DNA of 64,000 nucleotides from Brevundimonas lenta (lineage in GTDB: Bacteria; Pseudomonadota; Alphaproteobacteria; Caulobacterales; Caulobacteraceae), in assembly GCF_014196335.1 (NCBI RefSeq), contig NZ_JACIDM010000001.1:682001-746000 (forward strand), in the 5' to 3' direction. Below are positions 26,682-34,994 of this stretch, piece by piece (position 1 is the first letter of the stretch; every line of letters begins with the position of its first letter). A program made the position numbers and the translations under genes. The notes below the pieces were generated by a model. The model made no database searches. It saw only the letters and a list, made by a program, of their open reading frames with translations, and had not been told where the DNA came from.

Positions 26682-26819
26682 CATCCGCTCATCCCCGCGA
26701 AAGCGGGGACCCAGTGCTTTGGGTGACAGGTCTTGCCCTGGTCGCTCGGACCGTTGTCCCGAACCGCCGGCGCTTCACCAACAGAACTGGGTCCCCGCTT
26801 TCGCGGGGATGAGCGGATG
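26682..26819. repeat. Perfect 34-bp inverted repeat with nested hairpins
   Basis: The arm CATCCGCTCATCCCCGCGAA... (26682-26715) is exactly complementary to ...CGCGGGGATGAGCGGATG (26786-26819), with 70 bases between. Each arm also contains a self-hairpin, CCCCGC-GAAA-GCGGGG. It lies between the convergent otsA and GST genes, so it may also end both transcripts. The sequence type (TGGGTCCCCGCTTTCGCGGG) is, from memory, a common dispersed repeat in alphaproteobacteria. Confidence 0.9.
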
Positions 26820-26827
26820 AAGTGAGA

Positions 26828-27442
26828 TCAGGCCACCTCGGTCATCGCGGGCGGCGTGCCGTCCTTGGCGGCGGCGGCCAGATTGGCGGGGCGTTCGCTG
26901 ACGCGTTTGAGCCAGGCGTCCAGCAGCTCGCTTTCGGGGGCGAACTCGCGGCCCCAGGCCATGGCCGAGCCGATCATGACGTCGACGGCGGTGAAGCGGT
27001 GCCCCATCAGATACGGGCCGTGCTTCAGGGCGGTGAGGATGCGGTCGTTGACCGCGTCGTAGCGGGCCTTCGCGACGGGATCGCCTTCGGTCTGGCCGCT
27101 GATCCGGCCCCAGTAGGCGGGCTCCATCTCGCCGGCGGTCCAGGCCAGCCAGGTGACATAGGCGGCGCGTTCGGGCGAGCCGACGGCGGCCCCCAGGTCA
27201 GCGTCGGGGAAGAGGTCGGTCAGGTACAGGGCGATGGCGGCGGATTCCGTCACCAGGGCGCCGTCATGGAGCAGGGCGGGGACCTTGCCGTCCGGATGCG
27301 GATTGGCGGGGTCGCGGCGGCCGTTGCGGGTCTGGGCGCGGACGATCTCGACGTATTCGATGTCGAAGGGCGCGCCGAGTTCTTCCAGCAGCCAGACGAT
27401 GCGGCCGGAGCGCGACCAGGGGGCGTGGAACAGCGTCAGCAT
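26828..27442 (-). CDS. Glutathione S-transferase family protein
   Basis: 204 residues. The N-terminal thioredoxin-like domain begins MLTLFHAPWSRSGRIVWLLE with the Ser-Arg-Ser region in the glutathione site, followed by DGKVPALLHDGALVTESAAI, whose Val-Pro and Glu-Ser pair bind glutathione. The C-terminal helical domain includes PYLMGHRFTAVDVMIGS. An AAGGAGA lies before the ATG. It is divergent from a WYL-domain regulator, an arrangement that often means regulation by that neighbour. Confidence 0.9.
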   Translation of the reverse strand: MLTLFHAPWSRSGRIVWLLEELGAPFDIEYVEIVRAQTRNGRRDPANPHPDGKVPALLHDGALVTESAAIALYLTDLFPDADLGAAVGSPERAAYVTWLAWTAGEMEPAYWGRISGQTEGDPVAKARYDAVNDRILTALKHGPYLMGHRFTAVDVMIGSAMAWGREFAPESELLDAWLKRVSERPANLAAAAKDGTPPAMTEVA

Positions 27443-27462
27443 CTGCAATCTCCTTGTTGGCG

Positions 27463-27502
27463 GCGCTATCGCTCGGGCCACGGGCCCTCGCTGCTTGAGC
27501 GC
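27463..27502. repeat. GCGCTATCGC...GCTGCTTGAGCGC hairpin repeat
   Basis: Begins GCGCTATCGCTCGGGCC and ends TCGCTGCTTGAGCGC; the ends (GCGCT/AGCGC) and the middle can pair. It lies 20 bases upstream of the GST start, in the space between divergent genes. Members of the same family are at 20031, 34065, 35967 and 36016. Confidence 0.7.
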
Positions 27503-27540
27503 CAGGCGGCCCCTCGCCGCCCGCCCTGTTGATCTACTGC

Positions 27541-27583
27541 CACCCTGCTGCCAGCATGTTGTCAGCAGCGATCGGGCAGGGTG
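27541..27583. promoter_or_regulatory. Possible operator between GST and WYL regulator genes
   Basis: CACCCTGC (27541-27548) pairs with GCAGGGTG (27576-27583), and inside it CTGCTG...CAGCAG is also palindromic around CAGCATGTTGTCAG. It ends 5 bases before the regulator start, so binding could repress both divergent genes or the regulator itself. Confidence 0.4.
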
Positions 27584-27588
27584 CAGGA

Positions 27589-28332
27589 ATGAGACGCGCA
27601 GACCGCCTGTTCCAGATCATCCAGGTGCTGCGGCGGTCGTCGAAGCCGGTGACGGCGGACGCCATCGCCGCCGAGCTGGAGACGTCGAAACGCTCCATCT
27701 ATCGCGACATCGCCACCCTGATGGGCCAGCGGGTGCCGATCCGGGGCGAGGCGGGCATCGGCTATGTGCTGGACGGCGGCTTCGACATGCCGCCGCTGAT
27801 GCTGACGTCCGACGAGGTCGAGGCGGCGGTGCTGGGCGCGCAGTGGGTGGCGGGGCGCGGCGATCCCGCCCTGGCCCGGGCGGCGCGCGACCTGATCGCC
27901 AAGATCGCCGCCACCGTGCCGGAGAAGCTGCGGCCCGTCCTGCTGGAGCCGGCGGTGGCGTCGGCGCCGACCTGGAAGCGCGAGATCGAGACGCTGGACA
28001 TGGCGCGCGTACGGGCGTGGATCCACGCGGGGCGCAAGCTGCGTCTGCACTATGCGGATGAGCAGGGGCGGGAGACATTGCGCGTCATCTGGCCTTGCCT
28101 GGTCGGCTATCGCGAGACGACGCGGCTGCTGGTCGGCTGGTGCGAGACGCGCGACGATTTCCGCACCTTCCGCACCGACCGCGTCGTCGAGGCGGACTTC
28201 CTCGACGACCGGTATCCGGGCCGCCCCGCCGTCCTGCGGGCGCGGTGGTATGCGAAGATGGAGGCCGAGCGGGCGGCGTGGGAGGCGAAGGGGTCTCCTT
28301 CGCCTCACAAGGCTGATGGTCCGCCTCAGTAG
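27589..28332 (+). CDS. YafY-type transcriptional regulator (HTH + WYL domains)
   Basis: 247 residues. An N-terminal DeoR-like winged HTH (about 1-60; [40 protein letters not shown]) is followed by a WYL domain (about 130-215; [38 protein letters not shown]). WYL domains sense ligands such as nucleotides or DNA ends. Divergent from a GST gene. Its C-terminus overlaps the end of the convergent thiolase gene by 7 bases. The ATG at 27589 with AGGA just before it was chosen over an upstream in-frame start that would precede the HTH by 20 residues. Confidence 0.9.
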   Translation: MRRADRLFQIIQVLRRSSKPVTADAIAAELETSKRSIYRDIATLMGQRVPIRGEAGIGYVLDGGFDMPPLMLTSDEVEAAVLGAQWVAGRGDPALARAARDLIAKIAATVPEKLRPVLLEPAVASAPTWKREIETLDMARVRAWIHAGRKLRLHYADEQGRETLRVIWPCLVGYRETTRLLVGWCETRDDFRTFRTDRVVEADFLDDRYPGRPAVLRARWYAKMEAERAAWEAKGSPSPHKADGPPQ

Positions 28333-29528
28333 ATCTCGAACAGACCGGCCGCGCCCATGCCGCCGCCGACGCACATGGTGACGACGCCGTATTTGGCGCC
28401 GCGGCGCTTGCCCTCGATGAGGACGTGGCCGGTCATGCGGGCGCCCGACATGCCGTAGGGGTGGCCGATCGAGATGGAGCCGCCCGAGACGTTGAGGCGA
28501 TCGTCGGGGATGCCCAGCTTGTCGCGGCAGTAGATCACCTGGACGGCGAAGGCCTCGTTCAGCTCCCAGATGCCGATGTCGTCGACGGTCAGGCCGTGGC
28601 GCTTGAGCAGTTTGGGCACGGCGAAGACAGGGCCGATGCCCATCTCGTCGGGCTCGCAGCCGGCGACGACCATGCCGCGGTAGGCGCCGAGCGGTTGCAG
28701 GCCGTGGCGAACCGCCTCGCCCGCTTCCATGATGACGCTGGCCGAGGCCCCGTCCGACAGCTGGCTGGCGTTGCCCGCGGTGATGAACTCGCCCTGCTGG
28801 ATTTCCTCGCCCGAGCCGAAGACAGGCTTCAGCGACTTCAGGCCTTCCAGCGTGGTGTCGGCGCGGTTGCCCTCGTCCTTCGAGAGGGTGACCTCCTTCT
28901 TCGAGATCTCGCCGGTGGCCTTGTCGACGACCAGCATGGTCGAGGTCATCGGCACGATCTCGGCGTCGAGGCGGCCTTCGGCCTGGGCCTGGGCGGTGCG
29001 CTGCTGCGACTGGAGGGCGTATTCGTCCTGGGCGTCGCGGCTGATGCCATAGCGGCGGGACACGACCTCGGCCGTCTCCAGCATCGACATATAGATGTGC
29101 GGCGCGAGCTTCAGCAGGTCCTCGTCCTTGCCGCGGTAGAGGTTCATATGCTGGTTCTGGACCAGGGAGATGGACTCCAGGCCGCCGCCGACGACCACCT
29201 TCTGCTGGTCGAAGATGACCTGTTTGGCCGCGGTGGCGATGCCCATCAGGCCCGAGGCGCACTGACGGTCCATGCTCATGCCTGCGACGCTGACGGGCAG
29301 GCCGGCGGCCAGCGCCGCCTGGCGGCCGATGTTGGTGCCGGTCGAGCCCTGCTGCAGGGCCGCGCCCATGACCACGTCCTCGATCTCGGCCGGGTCGATG
29401 CCGGCGCGGGCGACGGCGTGGCGGATGGCGTGGGCGCCCAGTTGCTGGGCCTGGGTGTCGTTGAAGGCGCCGCGATAGGCGCGCCCGATCGGGGTCCGGG
29501 CGGTCGAGACGATGACGGCTTCACGCAT
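28326..29528 (-). CDS. Acetyl-CoA C-acyltransferase (second thiolase)
   Basis: 400 residues with Cys90 ([11 protein letters not shown]), His356 ([12 protein letters not shown]) and Cys386 ([15 protein letters not shown]). It is distinct from the thiolase at 18798-20003: the His motif is HPYGMSG rather than HPLGATG, and the N-terminus [20 protein letters not shown] resembles biosynthetic/short-chain thiolases. It cleaves or forms 3-ketoacyl-CoA. Downstream of the SDR and small membrane protein genes on the same strand, so it may belong to a second acyl-CoA unit. Confidence 0.92.
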   Translation of the reverse strand: MREAVIVSTARTPIGRAYRGAFNDTQAQQLGAHAIRHAVARAGIDPAEIEDVVMGAALQQGSTGTNIGRQAALAAGLPVSVAGMSMDRQCASGLMGIATAAKQVIFDQQKVVVGGGLESISLVQNQHMNLYRGKDEDLLKLAPHIYMSMLETAEVVSRRYGISRDAQDEYALQSQQRTAQAQAEGRLDAEIVPMTSTMLVVDKATGEISKKEVTLSKDEGNRADTTLEGLKSLKPVFGSGEEIQQGEFITAGNASQLSDGASASVIMEAGEAVRHGLQPLGAYRGMVVAGCEPDEMGIGPVFAVPKLLKRHGLTVDDIGIWELNEAFAVQVIYCRDKLGIPDDRLNVSGGSISIGHPYGMSGARMTGHVLIEGKRRGAKYGVVTMCVGGGMGAAGLFEIY

Positions 29529-29614
29529 CAGGGAGGATCCTTGCCTTGGGGCGGTGTGGGTTCGGCCTTGATGTAAGGCGTTATCGCTGCGTCAGCCAAG
29601 GCGTCGTCGACGCA

Positions 29615-29980
29615 TCAGTCGCATCTGGCGAGATGCCGCACCTCGCAACGCACATATTCATCCCCGAGCGCCAGGAGGACCGGCGCCGAAAGGGCGACGA
29701 CGCCGAGCGCGACGATGAGGTTCAGCGCCAGGAAGGGACGGCTGCCGCCCCGGAAGACCGGAAGCAGGCTGACCAGAAGGGCGGCCGGGAGAAGGAGCAG
29801 GCTGCCGCCGATCAGCAGGCGACCCGGCAGGTTCAGGCCGCCGTTGCCGTCAGTGGTGGCGCGGCGCAGGAACGACTCCAGCGGCTGGAGTTCCAGCATG
29901 GCGATCCCCGACAGGATCGCGAAGGGCATGGCCATCGCCAGCGCCAGGAAGGCGGCGTGGCGGGCGTCCGTGGTCGACAT
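29615..29980 (-). CDS. Small hypothetical membrane protein
   Basis: 121 residues with three hydrophobic segments (about 10-30, 52-74, 82-105) and a Cys-containing hydrophilic tail (YVRCEVRHLARCD). No family recognised. A GGAGG lies 7 bases before the ATG, which supports real translation. It sits between an SDR gene (29 bases upstream) and the thiolase gene, so it is probably co-transcribed with the SDR. Confidence 0.72.
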   Translation of the reverse strand: MSTTDARHAAFLALAMAMPFAILSGIAMLELQPLESFLRRATTDGNGGLNLPGRLLIGGSLLLLPAALLVSLLPVFRGGSRPFLALNLIVALGVVALSAPVLLALGDEYVRCEVRHLARCD

Positions 29981-30009
29981 GAGAGCCTCCGGCAGACGCC
30001 CGCTTTATA

Positions 30010-30921
30010 TCATGCCTTGGCCTGGGCCGCTTGCGCCTTGGTCAGTTCGATGAAGCCCTGGGCGGCGCCCATCTCGGGGATGATCTCGCCCGTACGGTCC
30101 GAGATCTCCGCAAAGCGGGCGGCGATCTGCTCGGGCGCGTCGTCACCGGCGATCCAGGCGCCCTGGGTGAGGGCGACGTAGATGCGTTCGAAGCCGCCGG
30201 CGCCGGCGCCGAGGATGCAACGGTTCGGCGCGTCCTCGCTGACGAGATAGAGCAGGCCGGGCGTGACCATCTCCGGCCCGAGCAGCTCGAGCGGCAGACG
30301 GGCGCCGAGGTCCTCGGTCATGCGGGTGTGGGCGGTGGGCGACAGGCAGTTGACCCGGATGTCGTGCTTGGCGCCCTCGATGGTCAGGGTCTGCATGAGG
30401 CCGACCAGCGCCATCTTGGCGGCGCCGTAGTTGGACTGGCCGAAATTGCCGAACAGGCCCGACGACGAGGTGGTCATGGCGATGCGGCCGTAGTTCTGCC
30501 CGCGCATGATGTCCCACACCGCCTTGGTGCAGTTGACCGCGCCCATCAGGTGGACGTCGAGGACGAAGCGGAAGTCCTCCAGTTCCATCTTGGCGAAGGT
30601 CTTGTCGCGCAGCACGCCGGCGTTGTTGACCAGGATGTCGACCCGGCCCCATTTCGCCATGGCGGCGTCGACCATGGCCTGAACCGCGGCGTAGTCGGTG
30701 ACCGAGGCGGCGTTGGCGATGGCCTCGCCGCCGGCGGCCTCGATCTCGGCGACCACGGCCTCGGCGGCGGTGGCGGAGGCGCCGGAGCCGTCACGGGATC
30801 CGCCCAGATCGTTGACGACCACCTTTGCGCCACGTCGCGCCAGCGCCAGCGCATGCTGACGGCCCAGACCATTGCCCGCGCCGGTGACGATGGCCACGCG
30901 GCCGTCGAAACTAATCGCCAT
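30010..30921 (-). CDS. Short-chain dehydrogenase/reductase (MFE-2-like hydroxyacyl-CoA dehydrogenase type)
   Basis: 303 residues, longer than a classical SDR. The cofactor motif TGAGNGLG is at 13-20, NNAG at 99-102 and the catalytic YGAAK at 165-169 with a Ser cluster at 152-154. The sequence FDGRVAIVTGAGNGLGRQHA, VVVNDLGGSRDGSG and LRDKTFAKM matches the N-terminal dehydrogenase of peroxisomal multifunctional enzyme 2 and its bacterial single-domain relatives, so oxidation of a 3-hydroxyacyl-CoA is plausible, consistent with the thiolase gene nearby. AAGGAGA precedes the ATG. Confidence 0.88.
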   Translation of the reverse strand: MAISFDGRVAIVTGAGNGLGRQHALALARRGAKVVVNDLGGSRDGSGASATAAEAVVAEIEAAGGEAIANAASVTDYAAVQAMVDAAMAKWGRVDILVNNAGVLRDKTFAKMELEDFRFVLDVHLMGAVNCTKAVWDIMRGQNYGRIAMTTSSSGLFGNFGQSNYGAAKMALVGLMQTLTIEGAKHDIRVNCLSPTAHTRMTEDLGARLPLELLGPEMVTPGLLYLVSEDAPNRCILGAGAGGFERIYVALTQGAWIAGDDAPEQIAARFAEISDRTGEIIPEMGAAQGFIELTKAQAAQAKA

Positions 30922-31118
30922 CTGTACTGTTCTCCTTGTTGGACGCCTGTCCTAGCAGCCGTTTGGTCAGGCGAAACCCCGGTATTTGTGTTGAAACGGC
31001 GCCACACTCGCCGCATTCGCAACCAGATTGCGGGAACCGGAACCGTACATTGTGGTTAGGCCTCGGGAGCGCCCCGTGATCAAGCGTGGGCATTCGGGCA
31101 ACCTTGAGTGTGAGGGAT

Positions 31119-32282
31119 ATGATGAAGGTCAAACTTCTCGCCGGAGTCGCAATGGCAGGGCTGTTCGCAGCTGGCGCCGCGGCTGCCGAGCCAAACGGCT
31201 GGTACGGCGCGATCGACGCCGGCTGGCACACTATCGACGATCTGGAGACGACGTCGCAGACCACGGGTCCCAAATGGGACATCAACGTGGACGATTCCTG
31301 GGCGGCTTTCGCCCGACTGGGTTACCGGTTCAACGAAAGCTGGCGTGTTGAAGTCGAGGGTGGCTATCGCGACCCGGGCGACATCGGCGGGATCACCAAC
31401 CCGAACCCCGAGTTCATCGGTGGTGTGTGCAACGTGACTCCGGCTGTGGGGGCCTGCGAGGCTCCCGAGGGCGAAGTCACGTCGACCACGCTTATGGCGA
31501 ACGTCATCTATGACTTCGGCAATGCGTCGTGGGGCTTCCGGCCCTTCGTCGGCCTCGGCGCCGGTGTGAACCGCGTCGACACCGAGTTCACGGGCACCTT
31601 CGAACGTCAGCGCACGATCGGCGTCGGCGCCGACGACAGCTCGACCGAGCTGGCGGCGCAGGTCATCGCCGGCTTCGCCTGGCGGATCGGCAGCCGTGCG
31701 AACCTCGACTTCACCTATCGCTATCTGATGTCCGACATGGACTACGATACGGTGACGTCGCTGCCGGCCGCGGCTCCGCTGGCCGGTCCGTTCGAGGGCC
31801 GTTACGACGACAGCCACACCTTCACCCTGGGTCTGCGTATGGCCTTCGGTGCAGATGAGCCGGTCTACGTGCCGCCGCCGCCGCCCCCGCCGCCCCCGCC
31901 GCCCCCGCCGCCGCCTCCGCCGCCTCCGCCGCCGCCGCCTCGTCCGGCAGCCCGTGAGTTCGTGGTGTACTTCGACTGGGATCGCTACGATCTCACCACC
32001 GAAGCCGCAGCGGTCGTCACGCAAGCCGTCAACTACGCGAAGACGGGTCGTCCGACGCGCATCCTGATCGTCGGTCACACCGACACCTCGGGTTCCGCGG
32101 AGTACAACCTGGGTCTGTCCCAACGCCGCGCCCGCACTGTGGGTGATGCAATGGTCGCCCAGGGCGTCAACGGCGGCGTCATCTCGCTGGATGGCCGTGG
32201 TGAAACCGAGCTGGCCAAGCCGACCGCCGATGGTGTTCGCGAGCCGCTCAACCGTCGCGCCCACATCAACATCACCTTCTGA
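31119..32282 (+). CDS. OmpA family outer-membrane protein
   Basis: 387 residues. A signal peptide (about 1-23, ending AGAAAA) leads to an 8-strand OmpA-like barrel (about 25-250: GWYGAIDAGWH to FTLGLRMAFGADE). A hinge of 23 consecutive prolines (31872-31940) follows, then a C-terminal peptidoglycan-binding OmpA domain with YFDWDRYDLT, ILIVGHTDTSGSAEYNLGLS and QRRARTVGDAM, ending NITF. It anchors the outer membrane to the cell wall. The start may be 31119 or the adjacent ATG at 31122. Two hairpins follow the stop. Confidence 0.95.
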   Translation: MMKVKLLAGVAMAGLFAAGAAAAEPNGWYGAIDAGWHTIDDLETTSQTTGPKWDINVDDSWAAFARLGYRFNESWRVEVEGGYRDPGDIGGITNPNPEFIGGVCNVTPAVGACEAPEGEVTSTTLMANVIYDFGNASWGFRPFVGLGAGVNRVDTEFTGTFERQRTIGVGADDSSTELAAQVIAGFAWRIGSRANLDFTYRYLMSDMDYDTVTSLPAAAPLAGPFEGRYDDSHTFTLGLRMAFGADEPVYVPPPPPPPPPPPPPPPPPPPPPPPRPAAREFVVYFDWDRYDLTTEAAAVVTQAVNYAKTGRPTRILIVGHTDTSGSAEYNLGLSQRRARTVGDAMVAQGVNGGVISLDGRGETELAKPTADGVREPLNRRAHINITF

Positions 32283-32300
32283 GGTTGATGTCGGGACGTC

Positions 32301-32377
32301 CCCCGGCCTTCGGGCCGGGGAACGGACGGCAAGTCAGAACTACCGGAGCCGCCGGTCCCTTACGGGGCCGGCGGTTT
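32301..32377 (+). terminator. Terminator region after OmpA
   Basis: First hairpin CCCCGGCC-TTCG-GGCCGGGG (32301-32320), with a UUCG tetraloop. Second hairpin CCGCCGGTCCC-TTAC-GGGGCCGGCGG (32349-32374) followed by TTT. The second is the better intrinsic terminator. Confidence 0.7.
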
Positions 32378-32467
32378 CGCATTTCCGCCAGGCGGCGAGC
32401 CGGGCCGGGGTGGTAAAAACGGGGCCCGACCGCTATCTCCGGGCCCACAGTCGAAAGGGGCGCCCGC

Positions 32468-33772
32468 ATGCGCGTAGCGATGATCGGAACCGGCTATGTG
32501 GGCCTGGTGTCAGGGGCCTGTTTCGCCGACTTCGGCCATGAGGTGACCTGCGTCGACAAGGATCCGTCCAAGATCGAGCGGCTGGAGCGGGGCGAGATCC
32601 CGATCTTCGAGCCCGGTCTGGAGGATCTGGTGGCGTCCAACGTCCGCGGCGGCCGGTTGAGCTTCGCCCTGGACGGCGCCGAGGCGATCCGCACCGCTGA
32701 CGCCGTATTCATCGCCGTGGGTACGCCGTCGCGCCGCGGCGACGGCCACGCCGACCTGTCCTACGTCCATGCCGCCGCCGAGGAAATCGCCGGGCTGATC
32801 GAGGGCTTCACCGTCGTGGTGACCAAGTCGACCGTGCCCGTGGGCACCGGCGACGAGATCGAACGGATCATCCGCGAACGCCGCCCGGACGCCGATTTCG
32901 CGGTCGTGTCCAACCCCGAGTTCCTGCGCGAGGGCGCGGCGATCGAGGACTTCAAACGACCGGACCGCGTCGTGGTCGGCACCGAGGACGCGCGCGCCCA
33001 GGAGGTGATGCGCGAGCTGTACCGCCCGCTGAATCTGAACGAGACGCCGATCCTGTTCACGGGGCGCCGGACGTCCGAGCTGATCAAATATGCGGCCAAC
33101 GCCTTCCTGGCGATGAAGATCACCTTCATCAACGAGATGGCGGACCTGTGCGAGAACGTCGGCGCCGACGTGCAGCAGGTCGCGCGGGGCATCGGCCTGG
33201 ACAAGCGGATCGGCTCGAAATTCCTGCATGCGGGTCCCGGCTACGGCGGGTCCTGCTTCCCGAAGGACACCCTGGCCCTGGTGCGGACGGCGACCGACGC
33301 CGGCGCGCCGGTGCGGCTGATCGAGACCACGGTGCAGATCAACGACGATCGCAAGAAGGCGATGGCGGCGCGGGTCGCCAAGGCGCTGGGCGGTGATCTG
33401 AAGGGCAAGACGGTCGCCCTGCTGGGCCTGACCTTCAAGCCGAACACCGACGACATGCGCGATGCGCCGTCGCTGGACGTGGCCCCGGCCCTGATGGCCA
33501 TGGGCGCGACGGTGCAGGCGTTCGATCCGGAAGGTATGCACGAAGCCGCCCGGATGCTGGACGGCGTGGTGTTCCGTGACGGCCCCTATGACGCGGTCGA
33601 GGGCGCGGATGCGGTGGTGATCCTGACGGAGTGGGATCAGTTCCGGGCGCTGGATCTGGACCGGGTGAAGCTGCTGCTGAAGCAGCCGGTGATGGTCGAT
33701 CTGCGCAACGTCTACCGCCCGGACGACATGCGGGCCCGCGGCTTCCGCTACAGCTCGATCGGGCGCGCCTGA
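32468..33772 (+). CDS. ugd: UDP-glucose 6-dehydrogenase
   Basis: 434 residues. The NAD-binding motif is GTGYVGLVSGACFADFGHEV at 7-26, the active-site Cys263 is in GPGYGGSCFPKDTLAL, and the C-terminal UDP-binding domain contains LLGLTFKPNTDDMRDAPSLD. It oxidises UDP-glucose to UDP-glucuronate for exopolysaccharide or LPS sugars. No glycosyltransferase cluster adjoins it; it stands alone after the OmpA terminator and converges on a small membrane-protein gene with two bases between the stops. Confidence 0.95.
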   Translation: MRVAMIGTGYVGLVSGACFADFGHEVTCVDKDPSKIERLERGEIPIFEPGLEDLVASNVRGGRLSFALDGAEAIRTADAVFIAVGTPSRRGDGHADLSYVHAAAEEIAGLIEGFTVVVTKSTVPVGTGDEIERIIRERRPDADFAVVSNPEFLREGAAIEDFKRPDRVVVGTEDARAQEVMRELYRPLNLNETPILFTGRRTSELIKYAANAFLAMKITFINEMADLCENVGADVQQVARGIGLDKRIGSKFLHAGPGYGGSCFPKDTLALVRTATDAGAPVRLIETTVQINDDRKKAMAARVAKALGGDLKGKTVALLGLTFKPNTDDMRDAPSLDVAPALMAMGATVQAFDPEGMHEAARMLDGVVFRDGPYDAVEGADAVVILTEWDQFRALDLDRVKLLLKQPVMVDLRNVYRPDDMRARGFRYSSIGRA

Positions 33773-33773
33773 C

Positions 33774-33944
33774 CTAGCGGGAGACGGCCTGGATCAGTTC
33801 AGGCGTCGCGGCGCGGGCGGTGTTGCGGTCCGGCAGCAGGGACCGGCCGGCGCCGATGACCAGCGTCGCCGTGACGATCGCCGAAACTGCGGCGATGGCG
33901 GCGAGACGCAGCCCGTCGGTGAATTCCTGATGGTCCGGACGCAC
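33774..33944 (-). CDS. Small single-pass membrane protein
   Basis: 56 residues from a GTG start: hydrophilic VRPDHQEFTDGLRL, one hydrophobic helix (LAAIAAVSAIVTATLVIGAG, about 14-33) and a polar C-terminus. A GGGGGAT lies 6 bases before the GTG, which makes translation credible. It converges on ugd and has a terminator for the opposite direction upstream. No family recognised. Confidence 0.6.
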   Translation of the reverse strand: MRPDHQEFTDGLRLAAIAAVSAIVTATLVIGAGRSLLPDRNTARAATPELIQAVSR

Positions 33945-34025
33945 GCAAATCCCCCGAGTCGAACGGCAGCCTTTCCAGCATCTGGTTAACAGGACTTCAA
34001 GTCACGGAACGGTGTGCAGCCAGGA

Positions 34026-34055
34026 AAAAGGGCGGAGCCGCGCGGCCCCGCCCTT
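34026..34055. terminator. Hairpin terminator
   Basis: AAAGGGCGG (34026-34034) pairs with CCGCCCTTT (34047-34055) around a further palindromic GCCGCGCGGC. It lies 83 bases beyond the stop of the minus-strand OmpA-like lipoprotein gene (34139), with A residues on one flank and T residues on the other. Confidence 0.7.
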
Positions 34056-34064
34056 TCTTGTCAG

Positions 34065-34105
34065 TGCGCTAACGCTCGCGACGCGGTCGCTTGCTGCTTG
34101 AGCGC
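34065..34105. repeat. GCGCTAACGC...GCTGCTTGAGCGC hairpin repeat
   Basis: Starts GCGCTAACGCTCGCGACGCG and ends GCTGCTTGAGCGC. It lies between the terminator and the stop of the OmpA-like lipoprotein gene, so it would be in the 3' part of that transcript. Confidence 0.7.
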
Positions 34106-34138
34106 GGTTGGCGCGCGGGCGCCTTACGCTTGCGCGCG

Positions 34139-34813
34139 TCAGCCGCGGAAGGGGCGGATGACGATCTCGACGCGGCGGTTCTGGGCCTTGCCGGCGGCGG
34201 TGTCGTTCGAGGCGATGGGCGCGGATTCGCCCTTGCCGTCGACGTACAGGCGATCCGGCAGGACGTTGTGGCCGACCAGATACTGGGCGACGGACGAGGC
34301 GCGCTGGCGCGAGAGGTTGAGGTTGTAGGCGTCCGCGCCGTCGGCGTCGGCGTGACCGATGATGTCGACGGTCGACTGGTCATAGCGGGCCAGGATGGCG
34401 GAGACGTCGTCCAGCGTCGCATAGAAGCGCGAGTTGATGCTCGACTGGTTGGTCGCGAAGGTCACGTCCGACGGCATGCGCAGGACGAGGTTGTCGCCCT
34501 GGCGCGCGACGCCGACGCCCGAGCCCGACAGCTCCGCTTCGAGTTCGCGCTGTTGACGGTCCATGTACTGGCCGACGGCCGCGCCGCCCAGGGCGCCGAT
34601 GCCGGCGCCGATCAGGGCGTTCTTGCGACCCTGTTCGGAGTCAGAGGTGTTGGTCAGATAGCCGAGCAGGGCGCCGCCGACAGCGCCGGCGAGGGCGCCG
34701 GTGCCGGTGTTGTTGCGCTGCGGCGTCGAGCTGTAGGGGTCGGTGGTGGTGCAGGCGGCCGTGCCCAGGAGGGCGGTGATGCTGGCGGCGGTGACGAGCA
34801 GTTTGAGATTCAT
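34139..34813 (-). CDS. OmpA-family lipoprotein with glycine-zipper segment (YiaD-like)
   Basis: 224 residues. The signal sequence ends ALLGTAAC, a lipobox with Cys at about residue 21, so the protein is probably a lipoprotein. Two glycine-zipper stretches follow (GALAGAVGGALLGYLTNTSD and ALIGAGIGALGGAAVGQYMD), then an OmpA domain with PSDVTFATNQSSINSRF, DIIGHADADGADAYNLNLSR and NRRVEIVIRPF. It probably sits in the outer membrane and binds peptidoglycan. The ATG at 34811-34813 was preferred to one 21 bases upstream because it begins the lipoprotein signal directly. Confidence 0.9.
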   Translation of the reverse strand: MNLKLLVTAASITALLGTAACTTTDPYSSTPQRNNTGTGALAGAVGGALLGYLTNTSDSEQGRKNALIGAGIGALGGAAVGQYMDRQQRELEAELSGSGVGVARQGDNLVLRMPSDVTFATNQSSINSRFYATLDDVSAILARYDQSTVDIIGHADADGADAYNLNLSRQRASSVAQYLVGHNVLPDRLYVDGKGESAPIASNDTAAGKAQNRRVEIVIRPFRG

Positions 34814-34994
34814 TGGGGGGAACGATCCTTCCACGGTGCGGACAGGCGCTGAAAACGCCGGCTTACTGTGACGGTTCCCGATGTACCCTGCATGAACGGC
34901 AAAGCCTGTTTCCGGTCAGGGCCGCCTCCGCTTTGCCAAGGTCGGGGTGCAGGGCGTATGGACATCGCCAGAACGACTACAAAAGGTTCCGTCC

